A stretch of 64,000 bases of DNA from Bacillus pseudomycoides (GTDB lineage Bacteria; Bacillota; Bacilli; Bacillales; Bacillaceae_G). A program made the position numbers and the translations under genes. Below are positions 11,901 to 20,327 of this stretch, in pieces. Location: assembly GCF_002582035.1 (NCBI RefSeq), contig NZ_NUQE01000041.1, positions 1 through 64,000 of the forward strand, written 5' to 3'. The notes under the pieces are model-generated. The model saw only the letters and a program-made list of their open reading frames with translations, did not search any database and was not told the DNA's origin. Positions within the stretch are counted from its first letter, which is position 1; every line of letters begins with the position of its first letter.

Positions 11901-12310
11901 TGTAATACAAGTTGTTCAATTTCACCATCTTTCCCTGGAGAAATCGCAATTAATCCGTCTGCATAGTGTGCAAGCCATTTCTTTGGAATACCATCTTTTG
12001 ACTTTGTCATAATGCTGCTAGAAATTTTAAGCAAATTCCGATATCCCGTTTCGTTTTCAGCCAGTAAAACAAGTGGATAAGACCGGTCCTCTTCTTCATT
12101 CCATATCGAAGCTGTTAATCCGATAATTGGCTGAATACCCGCTTTTTTACACGCTTTATAAAATGGAACAACACCATACATCACATTTTCATCTGTAATC
12201 GCTAATGCTGTAAAACCAAGTTCTTTCGTTTGATGAACAAGCTCATCTATTTTACATGCACTTTTCAATAAACTATAAACGGTTTGACATTGTAAATGCA
12301 CAAACTTCAC
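8981..12310 (-). CDS. dnaE: DNA polymerase III subunit alpha, DnaE
   Basis: DnaE is the second replicative polymerase of Bacillus, extending primers before PolC takes over. The 1109-residue protein begins with a PHP domain (VHLQCQTVYSLLKSACKID). The polymerase core has GPGRGSAAGSLVSY and the catalytic acidic motif PDIDIDFPD (about residues 370-400). Downstream come the beta-binding and helix-hairpin-helix regions (MDFLGLRNLTLLENI and later) and a C-terminal OB fold. No DEDDh exonuclease is present, as expected for DnaE. Confidence 0.97.
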   Translation of the reverse strand: MKFVHLQCQTVYSLLKSACKIDELVHQTKELGFTALAITDENVMYGVVPFYKACKKAGIQPIIGLTASIWNEEEDRSYPLVLLAENETGYRNLLKISSSIMTKSKDGIPKKWLAHYADGLIAISPGKDGEIEQLVLQGKHEVAEEVANMYKSIFASFYISLQHHAIQEELLLQEELLPFAKQLEIPLVATNDIRYVKQGDAIVQECLLSVHSGAKMTDPERPRLQTDQYYMKSPSEMEALFSAMPEAIQNTVCIAERCHVEIPFHTNQLPKFPVPTNESSDHFLRRICEEGLKKRYETVTDVHKARLTHELGVISRMGFSDYFLIVWDFMTYAHERRILTGPGRGSAAGSLVSYVLEITDIDPIQYDLLFERFLNPERVTLPDIDIDFPDIHRDEMIRYVKDKYGELRVAQIVTFGTLAAKASIRDIARVMGLPPNEIDIFSKHIPSRVGITLEEAYAESQALQNYIQSNLIFQRIFDIAKRVEGLPRHTSIHAAGVIMSEAPLTNSVAIQDGHDGVYVTQYPAEVLEELGLLKMDFLGLRNLTLLENIRTFVAQTTGTNIDIKKFPLQDAKTFALLGRGDTTGIFQLESSGMRNVLRSLKPNEFEDIVAVNALYRPGPMEQIPVFIESKHGKRAIHYLHPDLKPILENTYGVIVYQEQIMQIASRLAGFSLGEADLLRRAVSKKNRDILDEERTHFVKGCLQNGYDEETAQKIYDLIVQFANYGFNRSHAVAYSMIGYQLAYLKANYPLQFMTALLSSAIGNEEKIVQYVRETKRKGFHVLPPSLHKSSYDFLVEGNAIRYSLLAIRNVGMATVKALIEERNKKTFQDLFEFCLRMPAKFVTERNLETMIWAGCFDDFEVSRSSLFNSIKGALEYASLAREIGEELVPKSEYAQEAELSFIEQLNKEKEALGFYLSSYPTAQYAPLVKQLEIPTLAQAMKRQKTVQRAIVYLTSIKVIRTKKLQKMAFVTFCDQNNEMEAVVFPETYIHFAERLQEGEIVLIEGTIEQRNHKLQWIINGVYPLEQMDTYDKMKDASIYVKIPSQYEKRLLNNITKVLFHYSGFVKVLIYYEKEHKMVQLSRSLSIHPSEECLQALYDVVGKENVVVKI

Positions 12311-12409
12311 TTTTATGCCCTCTCTTTATCTATTTGACTACTTCCTATTATACGTGAAATCAAAACATACTTCTCCTTCTTTGTCCATATACATGAAAAA
12401 GAAAGGAGC

Positions 12410-12751
12410 ATGATGATGGAAGTGAACCAAAGCTTTTTCTCTCTTCTCGTTACAAGTTATTTCATTGCCCTTGGTGTTATGATTGGTGGATCGTTAATCG
12501 GCGGGGTCGGCGCTTTTTTAGTTGGGAAACCACCCCTCACAATGATTACGCAGTTTGCAGAAAATTTACGGATTTGGGCACTTGTCGCTGCTATTGGCGG
12601 GACTTTTGATACATTTTACAGCTTTGAACGCAGCTTCTTTGGAGGAGATACAAAAGATATTGTGAAACAAATTCTGCTTATTTTCTTTGCCACAGGCGGT
12701 ATGCAAACAGGATTCATTATTATTAATTGGATTACACAGGAGCATGTATGA
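12410..12751 (+). CDS. ytrH: Sporulation membrane protein YtrH
   Basis: YtrH is a membrane protein made in the mother cell that is needed for efficient sporulation in B. subtilis. The 113-residue product has hydrophobic segments near residues 11-42, 58-72 and 88-108 with many glycines. Three consecutive ATG codons begin at 12410; GGAG at 12404-12407 favours the second or third, which changes the protein by only one or two residues. The stop overlaps the ytrI start (ATGA). It is divergent from dnaE. Confidence 0.9.
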   Translation: MMMEVNQSFFSLLVTSYFIALGVMIGGSLIGGVGAFLVGKPPLTMITQFAENLRIWALVAAIGGTFDTFYSFERSFFGGDTKDIVKQILLIFFATGGMQTGFIIINWITQEHV

Positions 12752-13248
12752 GAGTTCCAAGCTCACTCTCCAATCGATGGAAGCTTTTTTTAGGCGGCGC
12801 TGCTGTTGGCGGTATTTTAAGCTGGATTATTTTTTTGTACATATATGGCGTATTTCAAGAAGTACAAACAAAAACACTAGAACAACAAGAAGCAAAAATA
12901 AAGAAGTTAACAGATGACTTACATGTAATCATTGAAGATCAAAATAAAGAAAATGAAAAAAATAAAAAAGTATTAACGATTCAAGAAATTGAAATTGAGA
13001 TTGTCAATCATGATAAATATAATGTAGACTCTCTAACTGTTGAAACATTAAAAACCTCGATTCGCGATGATCTCCGCCACTTGCTTACCCAAAATATTCA
13101 GAGCGTCGCAAACAATAAAGAACTACTAAAAAAGGTCATTGAAAATAAAGTATATAAATATTATGACCGTGTTTATCGATTCGAAATCGAAACGGTTTCG
13201 TTTGACACTACACTTGAAATTAGCGTAAAGATAAAACAAGAAAGGTAG
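12748..13248 (+). CDS. ytrI: Sporulation protein YtrI
   Basis: YtrI is encoded with YtrH and is also required for normal sporulation. The 166-residue product has one transmembrane helix near residues 15-38, then a long charged coiled-coil-like region (residues 40-80) and a C-terminal globular part rich in lysine. The start ATG at 12748 overlaps the ytrH stop by one base register (ATGA), so a longer in-frame reading from 12727 inside ytrH is unlikely. Confidence 0.88.
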   Translation: MRVPSSLSNRWKLFLGGAAVGGILSWIIFLYIYGVFQEVQTKTLEQQEAKIKKLTDDLHVIIEDQNKENEKNKKVLTIQEIEIEIVNHDKYNVDSLTVETLKTSIRDDLRHLLTQNIQSVANNKELLKKVIENKVYKYYDRVYRFEIETVSFDTTLEISVKIKQER

Positions 13249-13267
13249 AGCTCCCTCTACCTTTCTT
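13238..13267. terminator. bidirectional terminator ytrI/nrnA
   Basis: Arms AAGAAAGGTAGAG/CTCTACCTTTCTT lie between convergent genes. Confidence 0.75.
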
Positions 13268-13268
13268 A

Positions 13269-14201
13269 TTATTTACACAATTCACGTAGGTCTGCAAAAA
13301 GACGATCTGCTTCTTCCCAAGAAAAAACTTTTGCACCGGACGCCATCGGATGTCCTCCGCCATTATATTGCATTGCTAATGTATTAATTACTGGTCCTTT
13401 TGAACGAAGTCGAACACGAATTATATCTTTTTCCTGTAAAAATAGAACCCACGCTTTTAAGCCTTCAATATTTCCAAGCGATCCAACAACTCCTGATGCC
13501 TCAGACGGAAGTACATCAAATTGCTCTAATACTTCTTTCGTTAGCTTAATATAAGCTGCTCCTTCTTCTGTCATTGTGAAATTTTGCAAAATGTAACCAT
13601 TTAAACGTGCAATGCGCTCATTTGTTTTATACATTTCATCGTATAATGCAGGGAATTCAACTCCCGTGTCTACAAGTTCAGATGCATAACGAAGTGTTTT
13701 TGCAGATGTGCTCGGAAATAAGAAACGCCCTGTATCACCAACGATACCAGCTAAAATCAGACGCGCTGCTTCTTTTGATAACGTTAATCCTTTGTCTTTA
13801 CCATATAAATAAAACTCATAAATAAGTTCACTTGTAGAACTAGACGTTGTATCTACCCAAACAATATCTCCGTACGGGTCTTCATTTGGATGATGATCAA
13901 TTTTAATTAATTGCTTTCCTTTTGTGTAACGTTGATCGCAAACGCGCTCTTGGTTTGCTGTATCACAAACGATAACAAGCGCCTCTTCGTATGTAGCATC
14001 ATCAATTTCATCCATTACGCGTAAATATGCTAAAGATGGTTCGTTGTATCCTACCATATAAATCTTTTTCTCTGGAAACGACTCTTGCAGCATTGTACCA
14101 AGTCCGCACTGCGAACCTAATGCATCTGGATCCGGACGTACATGACGGTGAATAATAATCGTATCAAATTGCTTAATTGCTTCTAAAATCTTCTCATGCA
14201 T
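13269..14201 (-). CDS. nrnA: Oligoribonuclease/pAp phosphatase NrnA
   Basis: NrnA degrades nanoRNAs of 2-5 nt and dephosphorylates 3'-phosphoadenosine 5'-phosphate. The 310-residue DHH/DHHA1 protein shows the metal motifs HRHVRPDPDALGSQ at the N-terminus, VCDTAN, and the name-giving DHHPNEDPYGD near residue 105. The C-terminal DHHA1 domain ends with the GGGHPMASGA substrate-binding loop. It lies beside ytrI and ytpI as in B. subtilis (ytqI). Confidence 0.95.
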   Translation of the reverse strand: MHEKILEAIKQFDTIIIHRHVRPDPDALGSQCGLGTMLQESFPEKKIYMVGYNEPSLAYLRVMDEIDDATYEEALVIVCDTANQERVCDQRYTKGKQLIKIDHHPNEDPYGDIVWVDTTSSSTSELIYEFYLYGKDKGLTLSKEAARLILAGIVGDTGRFLFPSTSAKTLRYASELVDTGVEFPALYDEMYKTNERIARLNGYILQNFTMTEEGAAYIKLTKEVLEQFDVLPSEASGVVGSLGNIEGLKAWVLFLQEKDIIRVRLRSKGPVINTLAMQYNGGGHPMASGAKVFSWEEADRLFADLRELCK

Positions 14202-14319
14202 ATGTAAAAGTCTCCTTTTTCACCAATTTATACCCATTATAACCCAAAACACTTCATACAGGTCGAGAATTGATTTACAATAAAATAAATAACATACAAA
14301 TAGATGGGGGATTGGGATC

Positions 14320-14622
14320 ATGCCAGTATTAGTCTTTTGTATTATCGTTACATTTATGTTGTATCTTTTCTACAAAACGAAATATTTCCGTACAAACCGT
14401 TCCATGGAGAAAGGATGGCTTGCTGGAAAATCAGCGATTGCACTCGGATTATTTGTTGCATTATTTGGCCTGAACCAATTTTTCTTGGATCTTTCAACGA
14501 CTCGTATAATTGTTGGAGTTTTATTTGTAATTGTTGGCGGAGCTAGCATCTACAACGGTATTCGCCAATATAAACACTTCTTACCGCTTGCGATTGAAGA
14601 GGCAGAGCAGTTACAAAAATAA
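14320..14622 (+). CDS. ytpI: YtpI-like membrane protein of unknown function
   Basis: This 100-residue protein has three hydrophobic segments (about residues 2-18, 37-55 and 60-78) and a charged C-terminus. Position and length match B. subtilis YtpI, whose role is unknown. The ATG at 14320 has GGGGGATTGGG just upstream; an alternative upstream reading at 14304 in another frame has no support. Confidence 0.8.
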   Translation: MPVLVFCIIVTFMLYLFYKTKYFRTNRSMEKGWLAGKSAIALGLFVALFGLNQFFLDLSTTRIIVGVLFVIVGGASIYNGIRQYKHFLPLAIEEAEQLQK

Positions 14623-14638
14623 TTTGAGGTGAGATAAA

Positions 14639-15394
14639 ATGGACACCTTTCTAAGCGATTTTTTCAACCGCATTCAATATGAAAAACAAGATGTAACATT
14701 TGAAGATATTCGTGTGTTACAATCACAATTTGCTAAACACGTGCCCTTTGAAAATATTAGTATTATACAAAATGAAAACATTGATATTACCTTTGAAAAC
14801 TTAAAAAGAAAGATTATAGACAACCAGCGCGGCGGTGTTTGCTATGAGCTGAATCCTTTGTTTTACTACACTTTAAAAGAACTAGGATTTCAAGTCCATA
14901 TGATATGCGGCACTGTATTTAATGATGGAGCAGTCCGGCTAATTGGAACACACTTTGCAACGATTTTACATCATAATAATCAGTCATACCTAATCGACGT
15001 TGGTTTCGGTTCACATCATGCCCTGCAGCCTATTCCGCTTACGGGAGAAACAGTGACATCTTCAACTGGTAAATACCGTATTCAAAAGAAAAAAACAGAT
15101 TTAGGAGAATACGCATTTGAAAAATATCAAAATGGCACTCTAGAAATTGGCTATGACTTCTTCACATTACCAATTGATGAAACAGTTTTACAGAATGCAC
15201 AACAAATTATTACCCACCATGAACAATCACCATTTAATAAATCGCCGCTTCTTGCAAAACTAACAGACGATGGTCACATTACGCTGACAGACAAAACCTA
15301 TACCGTAACGAAAGGGAATCATAAATCTAAACAAACAATTGATATGCAGACTTTTCAAGCACTTGCTTTGCGTGAATTTGGTATTGCAATTTGA
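14639..15394 (+). CDS. nat: Arylamine N-acetyltransferase
   Basis: NAT moves the acetyl group of acetyl-CoA to arylamines or hydrazines through a cysteine intermediate. The 251-residue protein shows the complete catalytic triad: Cys in RGGVCYELN (about residue 68), His in GTHFATIL (about residue 104) and Asp in LIDVGFG (about residue 119). It lies 16 bp after ytpI with GAGGTGA in the gap. Its substrate in the cell is unknown; it may contribute to resistance to aromatic amines. Confidence 0.93.
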   Translation: MDTFLSDFFNRIQYEKQDVTFEDIRVLQSQFAKHVPFENISIIQNENIDITFENLKRKIIDNQRGGVCYELNPLFYYTLKELGFQVHMICGTVFNDGAVRLIGTHFATILHHNNQSYLIDVGFGSHHALQPIPLTGETVTSSTGKYRIQKKKTDLGEYAFEKYQNGTLEIGYDFFTLPIDETVLQNAQQIITHHEQSPFNKSPLLAKLTDDGHITLTDKTYTVTKGNHKSKQTIDMQTFQALALREFGIAI

Positions 15395-15396
15395 AT

Positions 15397-15430
15397 AGGA
15401 GTTATTCAGACAAAAAATAACTCCTTTTTT
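15397..15430 (+). terminator. terminator of nat
   Basis: AGGAGTTATT/AATAACTCCT followed by TTTTT. Confidence 0.85.
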
Positions 15431-15484
15431 GTAAAGAAGTTCTCTAATAACACCGTACTTTGTAGTTGGAATCACTCAGTAATT

Positions 15485-15522
15485 CACAAAAAAACGCTTA
15501 GAGTTTTTTACTCTGAGCGTTT
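15485..15522 (-). terminator. terminator facing the DUF3949 gene
   Basis: AACGCTCAGAGT/ACTCTAAGCGTT followed by a T-run on the minus strand. Confidence 0.7.
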
Positions 15523-15530
15523 TCATTTTA

Positions 15531-15580
15531 TCCCACTATTCACGGGCAGTATAGTAAGCTCCCCACTGATGGAAGTTTCA
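15531..15580 (-). repeat. short bcr1-like element, 50 bp
   Basis: The copy is flanked on both sides by TTTAT (15526-15530 and 15581-15585). It reads CCCACTATTCACGGGCAGT at one end and CACTGATGGAAGTTTCAC at the other, an internally deleted version of the longer copies. Confidence 0.7.
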
Positions 15581-15617
15581 CTTTATTGTAGGACTTAATC
15601 TCATATTTGAACTGTTC

Positions 15618-15872
15618 CTATTTACGATAGCGCAGTTTATATATAAGACTCGCAACAATAGCCGACGGTAGATTAAACAAATTCCCTTGCAAACTGAAAT
15701 GCGCTTGTTCTTCTTCAAATGACATCTTTTCGTATAGCTCACTTTGTGTAAGCCCAGTCTTCTTCATTCTTTCTTTTAGGCCTGATATATAAGAGTATTG
15801 GATTGGAATCATGATTAAAAAGTAAAGGATAGCAATGCTCCCAAAAAAGATACTAGCAGATAACACATACAC
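15618..15872 (-). CDS. DUF3949-type small membrane protein
   Basis: The 84-residue product has one strong N-terminal transmembrane segment (residues 4-26), then a charged region GLKERMKKTGLTQSELYEKMSF and a shorter hydrophobic C-terminus. I think it belongs to the Bacillus-specific DUF3949 family, but I cannot check. No function is known. It is transcribed towards a short mobile repeat. Confidence 0.6.
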   Translation of the reverse strand: MYVLSASIFFGSIAILYFLIMIPIQYSYISGLKERMKKTGLTQSELYEKMSFEEEQAHFSLQGNLFNLPSAIVASLIYKLRYRK

Positions 15873-15931
15873 AAATCCCTTTATTTTCCACTATAACATA
15901 CCGAATGAAACATTAAGATATTTATTCATAC

Positions 15932-15957
15932 AAAAAAACTGCCATTTCAGACAGCTT
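15932..15957 (-). terminator. weak terminator of ytoI
   Basis: A short stem CTGTC/GGCAG is followed by seven T on the minus strand. Confidence 0.5.
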
Positions 15958-15964
15958 TTCCTCC

Positions 15965-17278
15965 TTAACGATCAATCAATTGAACCATGAGCAATGCTTT
16001 TCCAACAACATTTCCTTCATGTCGTACTTCTACTTCAACTTTACCAAATTTACGTCCAATTTCTAGCACTTTTGGATGGACGGACACAACGTTATCAATT
16101 TGAACCGGCTTTACAAAGTAAATCGTTAAATTCTCAACAATGACGTCACCTTTTTTCTGTGCACGAAGCACACGATTGGTCGCTTCTGTCACAATTGTTG
16201 TAAAGACGCCATATGACAAAGTACCAATTGAATTTGTCATTTGTGGTGTGACAGAAAAATGATAAGCGGAATCCTGTTTTGCTTCTTTCGGATTCATAAA
16301 TTGATTCGTTACAATATCATCAATCGTTTCTCCCACTTGTGGCTGACGCTGAATCATTTGGAGCGCTTGCAGTACATCTTGACGACTAATAATACCTTGC
16401 AATGTATTGCTATCATCAACAACTGGAAGAAGTTCAATCCCTTCCCATACCATCATACGTGCCGCTGCTGCAACAGACATTTTTCCGTTTACAGTAATCG
16501 GCTGTTTTGTCATTACTTTTTCAATTGGTGTTTCTTTTATTACACCAATCATATCTTTGGACGTTACAATACCAAGCACTTTATTTGCTTCATCTACAAT
16601 CGGATAACGGCCATGCATCGTTTCTTCATTATATTCATGCCATTTTTCCACTGTATCACTTGGCTGTAAATATACCGTCTCTTCAATTGGCGTTAAAATA
16701 TCTTCAACAAGAACAATTTCTTTTTTGATAAGTTGATCATAAATAGCGCGGTTAATGAGCGTTGCTACCGTAAATGTATCATAGCTACTCGAAATAATCG
16801 GCAGCTTTAATTCATCTGCTAATTTCTTCACATGCTCTTCTGTATCAAATCCACCTGTAATCAGTACAGCTGCTCCTTCTTCGAGCGCTAATTGATGCGC
16901 TTGTGTACGGTTTCCGATAATAAGTAAATTCCCGGCTTCTGTATAGCGCATCATCGCTTCTAGCTTCATTGCTCCGATTACAAATTTATTTAACGTTTTA
17001 TGTAAACCTTCTCTTCCGCCAAGTACTTGACCATCCACAATGTTAACAACTTCTGCAAATGTCAACTTTTCAATATTTTCTTTCTTTTTTTGTTCAATAC
17101 GAATTGTCCCAACCCGTTCAATTGTACTTACATATCCTTTATTTTCCGCATCTTTAATCGCACGATATGCCGTTCCTTCACTTACACTCAACTCTTTTGC
17201 AATTTGGCGCACAGAAATTTTATGCCCAATTGGCAAACTGTTGATATATTCTAAAATTTGGTTATGTTTCGTAGCCAA
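15965..17278 (-). CDS. ytoI: YtoI: HTH, DRTGG, CBS pair and hotdog-domain protein
   Basis: This 437-residue multidomain protein starts with an HTH (residues 1-60, RQIAKELSVSEGTAYRAIKDAE). A DRTGG domain follows (about 70-185), then two CBS domains (about 195-310) and a C-terminal thioesterase-like hotdog fold (about 335-437). This architecture matches B. subtilis YtoI, where CBS domains may bind adenylated nucleotides. The function is unproven; I read it as a nucleotide-sensing regulator. It has its own promoter region upstream. Confidence 0.9.
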   Translation of the reverse strand: MATKHNQILEYINSLPIGHKISVRQIAKELSVSEGTAYRAIKDAENKGYVSTIERVGTIRIEQKKKENIEKLTFAEVVNIVDGQVLGGREGLHKTLNKFVIGAMKLEAMMRYTEAGNLLIIGNRTQAHQLALEEGAAVLITGGFDTEEHVKKLADELKLPIISSSYDTFTVATLINRAIYDQLIKKEIVLVEDILTPIEETVYLQPSDTVEKWHEYNEETMHGRYPIVDEANKVLGIVTSKDMIGVIKETPIEKVMTKQPITVNGKMSVAAAARMMVWEGIELLPVVDDSNTLQGIISRQDVLQALQMIQRQPQVGETIDDIVTNQFMNPKEAKQDSAYHFSVTPQMTNSIGTLSYGVFTTIVTEATNRVLRAQKKGDVIVENLTIYFVKPVQIDNVVSVHPKVLEIGRKFGKVEVEVRHEGNVVGKALLMVQLIDR

Positions 17279-17510
17279 ATGGTTTCACCATACTTTCTTT
17301 TCCCTAAATTCTTCACGTGTTATCTTTTTAGTATACTATATTTCCAAAACTGTTACACTGTATGTTTCTATATCTGTACTATTTTTTTTATAACAAATCT
17401 ATACAAGTTTCTTACAATAATGTAATTTGCTTGTCATCTCATTCGATGGCTTATTCCATTTCCTTATCGTACAATGAAAACAAGAAATAAGAGAAAAGGA
17501 GCGATATGAT

Positions 17511-17675
17511 ATGAAAAAAGCTTTAAAAATAATTGGTGCGGTATTGTTAGCATTCGTGGACGGAAAGAAAGTAGCGATAGGATTAAACGAAACAGCAGAA
17601 ATAGAAACAGGCACACCACAATCTAAAAATGATATAACAAATCCAACCTTTTCATTATGCCCTTCTCATACATGA
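17511..17675 (+). CDS. small hypothetical protein, 54 aa
   Basis: The ORF begins ATGAAAAAAGC after the good Shine-Dalgarno AAAAGGAG and encodes MKKALKIIGAVLLAFVDGKK followed by a polar tail. The N-terminus looks like a short membrane segment or signal (residues 5-15). It ends 2 nt before a strong terminator, which supports a real single-gene transcript. No homologue is recognised. Confidence 0.6.
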   Translation: MKKALKIIGAVLLAFVDGKKVAIGLNETAEIETGTPQSKNDITNPTFSLCPSHT

Positions 17676-17676
17676 A

Positions 17677-17718
17677 AAACCTTCACTTTGCCGCGCAAAA
17701 TGAAGGTTTCTTTTTTTA
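17677..17718 (+). terminator. terminator of the 54-aa ORF
   Basis: AAACCTTCACTTTGC/GCAAAATGAAGGTTT followed by TTTTTTT. Confidence 0.85.
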
Positions 17719-17719
17719 C

Positions 17720-17763
17720 CCCGCATTAACGGGCAGTAAGACCCCCACTGATGGAAGTTTCAC
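17720..17763 (-). repeat. short bcr1-like element, 44 bp
   Basis: CCCGCATTAACGGGCAGT joins directly to CACTGATGGAAGTTTCAC. The left flank is TTTAC and the right flank TTTAT; the complement of the right flank contains the ytkL stop codon. Confidence 0.7.
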
Positions 17764-17764
17764 T

Positions 17765-18448
17765 TTATAACTCAATACCTTCCCCAGCTTCTAACACTTT
17801 CCCTACACTACCGGTTAATTTCCCTACAAATTGATACGGATCTTGTTCGATAACTGGGAATGTATTATAGTGCATCGGCACAACAATTTTTGCTCCAATC
17901 CATTCTGCCGCTAATACGGCATCTTCTGGACCCATTGTAAAGTTGTCCCCAATTGGTAAAAATGCCACATCAATCGTATGTCGAGAGCCAATTAATTTCA
18001 TATCCGAAAACAACGCTGTATCCCCGGCGTGATAAATTGTTTTGCCTTCTGCAGTAAATACAATCCCCGCTGGCATACCTGTATATGTAATCGTTTGATT
18101 TTCTTCATCAATATAGCTAGAACCGTGAAATGCTTGTGTAAACTTCACTGTTCCAAATTCAAACACATGAGAACCGCCAATATGCATCGGATGTGTATTT
18201 ACACCTTTCCATCCTAAAAATGTAGCAAGCTCAAACGGCGCAATGACAACTGCATTATGTTTTTTAGCTAATTCCACTGTATCCCCAACATGATCACCAT
18301 GTCCATGAGAAAGGATAATCGCATCAACTGTTACCTCTTCTGCTTTTAAATCTGTTTTCGGATTCCCTGTAATGAATGGGTCAATTAAAATAACCTTTCC
18401 GTTCGTTTCAATCTTTACAACTGAATGACCGTGATAAGATACTTTCAT
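17765..18448 (-). CDS. ytkL: YtkL, metal-dependent hydrolase of the beta-lactamase fold
   Basis: The 227-residue protein is of the UPF0173 metallo-beta-lactamase-fold family. It has [15 protein letters not shown] at the N-terminus, the metal motif [10 protein letters not shown], a later histidine in [12 protein letters not shown] and a C-terminal VPMHYNTFP. The substrate is not known. The ATG at 18448 follows GGGAGG at good spacing; in-frame ATG codons further upstream lack a binding site. The stop TAA (TTATAAAG) is fused to the end of a mobile repeat. Confidence 0.92.
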   Translation of the reverse strand: MKVSYHGHSVVKIETNGKVILIDPFITGNPKTDLKAEEVTVDAIILSHGHGDHVGDTVELAKKHNAVVIAPFELATFLGWKGVNTHPMHIGGSHVFEFGTVKFTQAFHGSSYIDEENQTITYTGMPAGIVFTAEGKTIYHAGDTALFSDMKLIGSRHTIDVAFLPIGDNFTMGPEDAVLAAEWIGAKIVVPMHYNTFPVIEQDPYQFVGKLTGSVGKVLEAGEGIEL

Positions 18449-18597
18449 CTTTTCATTACCTCCCTTGTTTACATTCATACCTTCTATTCTACACGATTTC
18501 ATAATTTCCTGTCTTTTCAAACATCGATTTGCTTGTCATAACGCTTTCGTTCGATGTAAAGTTATACATGTAATTGAAATTTCGGAGGTGCAGATCT

Positions 18598-19695
18598 ATG
18601 AATACTAGATTAGAAAAATTAATGCAATGGCTACAAGAACAAAATACAGAAGCTGCATTCTTAACTTCTACACCGAGCGTCTTCTATATGACGAACTTCC
18701 ACTGCGAACCGCATGAAAGACTACTCGGTCTATTTGTATTCCAAGAAAAAGAACCAATGTTAATTTGTCCAAAGATGGAAGAAGGACACGCAAGAAACGC
18801 TGGCTGGACTCATGAAATTATCGGATATACAGATACAGACAATCCATGGGATATGATTGCAAAAGCAATCAAAGCACGCGGCATTGATGCAAATGCAGTA
18901 GCAATCGAAAAAGAACATTTAAATGTAGAACGCTACGAGCATATATCACGATTATTCCCAAAAGCAGCTTTCAAATCTGCTGAAGAAAAAGTGCGTGAAC
19001 TTCGCTTAATTAAAGATGAAAAAGAACTTGCAATTTTACGTCAAGCTGCTGCTATGGCTGATTATGCAGTTGAAGTTGGAGTAAATGCCATTCAAGAAAA
19101 TCGCAGTGAACTTGAAGTGCTTGCAACAATTGAGCATGAATTAAAGAAAAAAGGCATTCATAAAATGTCCTTTGACACAATGGTATTAACAGGTGCAAAT
19201 TCTGCTCTTCCGCATGGTGTACCAGGTGCAAACAAAATGCAACGCGGTGATTTCGTCCTATTTGATTTAGGCGTTATTATCGACGGTTATTGCTCTGACA
19301 TTACACGTACAGTTGCCTTTGGCGAAATTACAGACGAACAAAAACGCATTTATGACACTGTATTAAAAGGGCAATTAAATGCAGTTGAATCATGTAAACC
19401 TGGCGTGACATTTAGTGAAATTGACCGTGCTGCTCGCTCTGTGATCGCAGATGCTGGCTACGGTGATTTCTTCCCGCACCGCCTTGGTCATGGACTTGGT
19501 ATTAGCGTCCACGAATATCCAGACGTAAAAGATGGCAACAACTCTCCATTACGAGAAGGAATGGTCTTCACAATTGAACCTGGTATTTACGTACCAAACG
19601 TAGGCGGCGTTCGTATTGAAGATGATGTTTACATCACGAAAGATGGCGTGGAAATTTTAACAAAATTCCCGAAAGAATTGCAGTTTGTAAAATAA
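18598..19695 (+). CDS. Xaa-Pro aminopeptidase/dipeptidase family M24
   Basis: M24B peptidases remove residues next to proline. The 365-residue product has a creatinase-type N-terminal domain (residues 1-130) and a pita-bread catalytic domain. All five metal ligands are visible: two Asp in LFDLGVIIDGYCSDITRT, His in HRLGHGLGISVHE, Glu in FTIEPGIY and Glu in VRIEDDVYI. The ATG at 18598 is preceded by GGAGGTG. It is divergent from ytkL. Confidence 0.93.
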   Translation: MNTRLEKLMQWLQEQNTEAAFLTSTPSVFYMTNFHCEPHERLLGLFVFQEKEPMLICPKMEEGHARNAGWTHEIIGYTDTDNPWDMIAKAIKARGIDANAVAIEKEHLNVERYEHISRLFPKAAFKSAEEKVRELRLIKDEKELAILRQAAAMADYAVEVGVNAIQENRSELEVLATIEHELKKKGIHKMSFDTMVLTGANSALPHGVPGANKMQRGDFVLFDLGVIIDGYCSDITRTVAFGEITDEQKRIYDTVLKGQLNAVESCKPGVTFSEIDRAARSVIADAGYGDFFPHRLGHGLGISVHEYPDVKDGNNSPLREGMVFTIEPGIYVPNVGGVRIEDDVYITKDGVEILTKFPKELQFVK

Positions 19696-19713
19696 GCATA
19701 ATTCGAATGCAAA

Positions 19714-19746
19714 AAGAAGGTACTTTAGAAAGTACCTTCTTTTCTT
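19714..19746 (+). terminator. terminator of the M24 peptidase gene
   Basis: AAGAAGGTACTT/AAGTACCTTCTT then a T-rich tract. Confidence 0.85.
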
Positions 19747-19789
19747 TCACTTATTTTTAATTGGAAGAATTCTTTTCTCACTAAACTCC

Positions 19790-20152
19790 TCATACCTGCT
19801 CCACGATAACCGTGTCGGCATCTACACCTTCAAAACAAAGGTTTACAGTACGCTCTAATGCTCTTGTACGATGAATCGTCCCTGCCGGAATGCATAACGT
19901 ATCATTTGGCTTTAAGGCCATCGTTTCTCGATCTTGAAAATCAATCAATAGTTCTCCTTCTAATACCATGAATAATTCATCCGAATTCGAATGGAAATGC
20001 CAATCATATTCTCCCGTAAATACAGCAATCCGCAAACAGTGATTATTTACATTTGAAACAACAAAATTTTTATGTTGCTCTGCAATATTCCTTGTCATCT
20101 CTAATAAGTTGATTTTTTCTAGATTGAATGCTTTTGTAAGTTCATTCTTCAT
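19790..20152 (-). CDS. Cupin-domain protein
   Basis: The 120-residue protein is a single small-barrel cupin. Metal-binding motif 1 is seen in WHFHSNSDELFMVLEGE (His, His, Glu) and motif 2 in PAGTIHRTRA. Such proteins can be dioxygenases, isomerases or ligand-binding regulators; nothing here assigns one. The ATG at 20152 is preceded by AGGGAG. It is convergent with the peptidase gene and divergent from the TetR gene. Confidence 0.82.
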   Translation of the reverse strand: MKNELTKAFNLEKINLLEMTRNIAEQHKNFVVSNVNNHCLRIAVFTGEYDWHFHSNSDELFMVLEGELLIDFQDRETMALKPNDTLCIPAGTIHRTRALERTVNLCFEGVDADTVIVEQV

Positions 20153-20266
20153 ATTTATCTCCCTCTTACTCATCATCCAAGTGTTATATTACTATTTCTT
20201 CTAATTTCATCATATCAAATATTTTTCTGACTTATCAGGCAAAAACAAAAATTAAAATGTGGATTT

Positions 20267-20308
20267 AAAAGTTAACTCATGTTAATTTATTAATAAGAGT
20301 TAACTTTT
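20267..20308. promoter_or_regulatory. inverted-repeat operator candidate upstream of the TetR gene
   Basis: AAAAGTTAACTC (20267-20278) and GAGTTAACTTTT (20297-20308) are exact inverses, 18 bp apart, 20 bp before the TetR start. Each arm itself contains GTTAAC. The arrangement suits autoregulation and possibly control of the divergent cupin gene. Confidence 0.5.
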
Positions 20309-20327
20309 ATTAACGAGGAGCATATCA

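Noticed and set aside
17399-17614. Minus-strand 71-residue ORF
   Set aside because: It overlaps the better supported plus-strand 54-residue ORF, which has a ribosome site and terminator.
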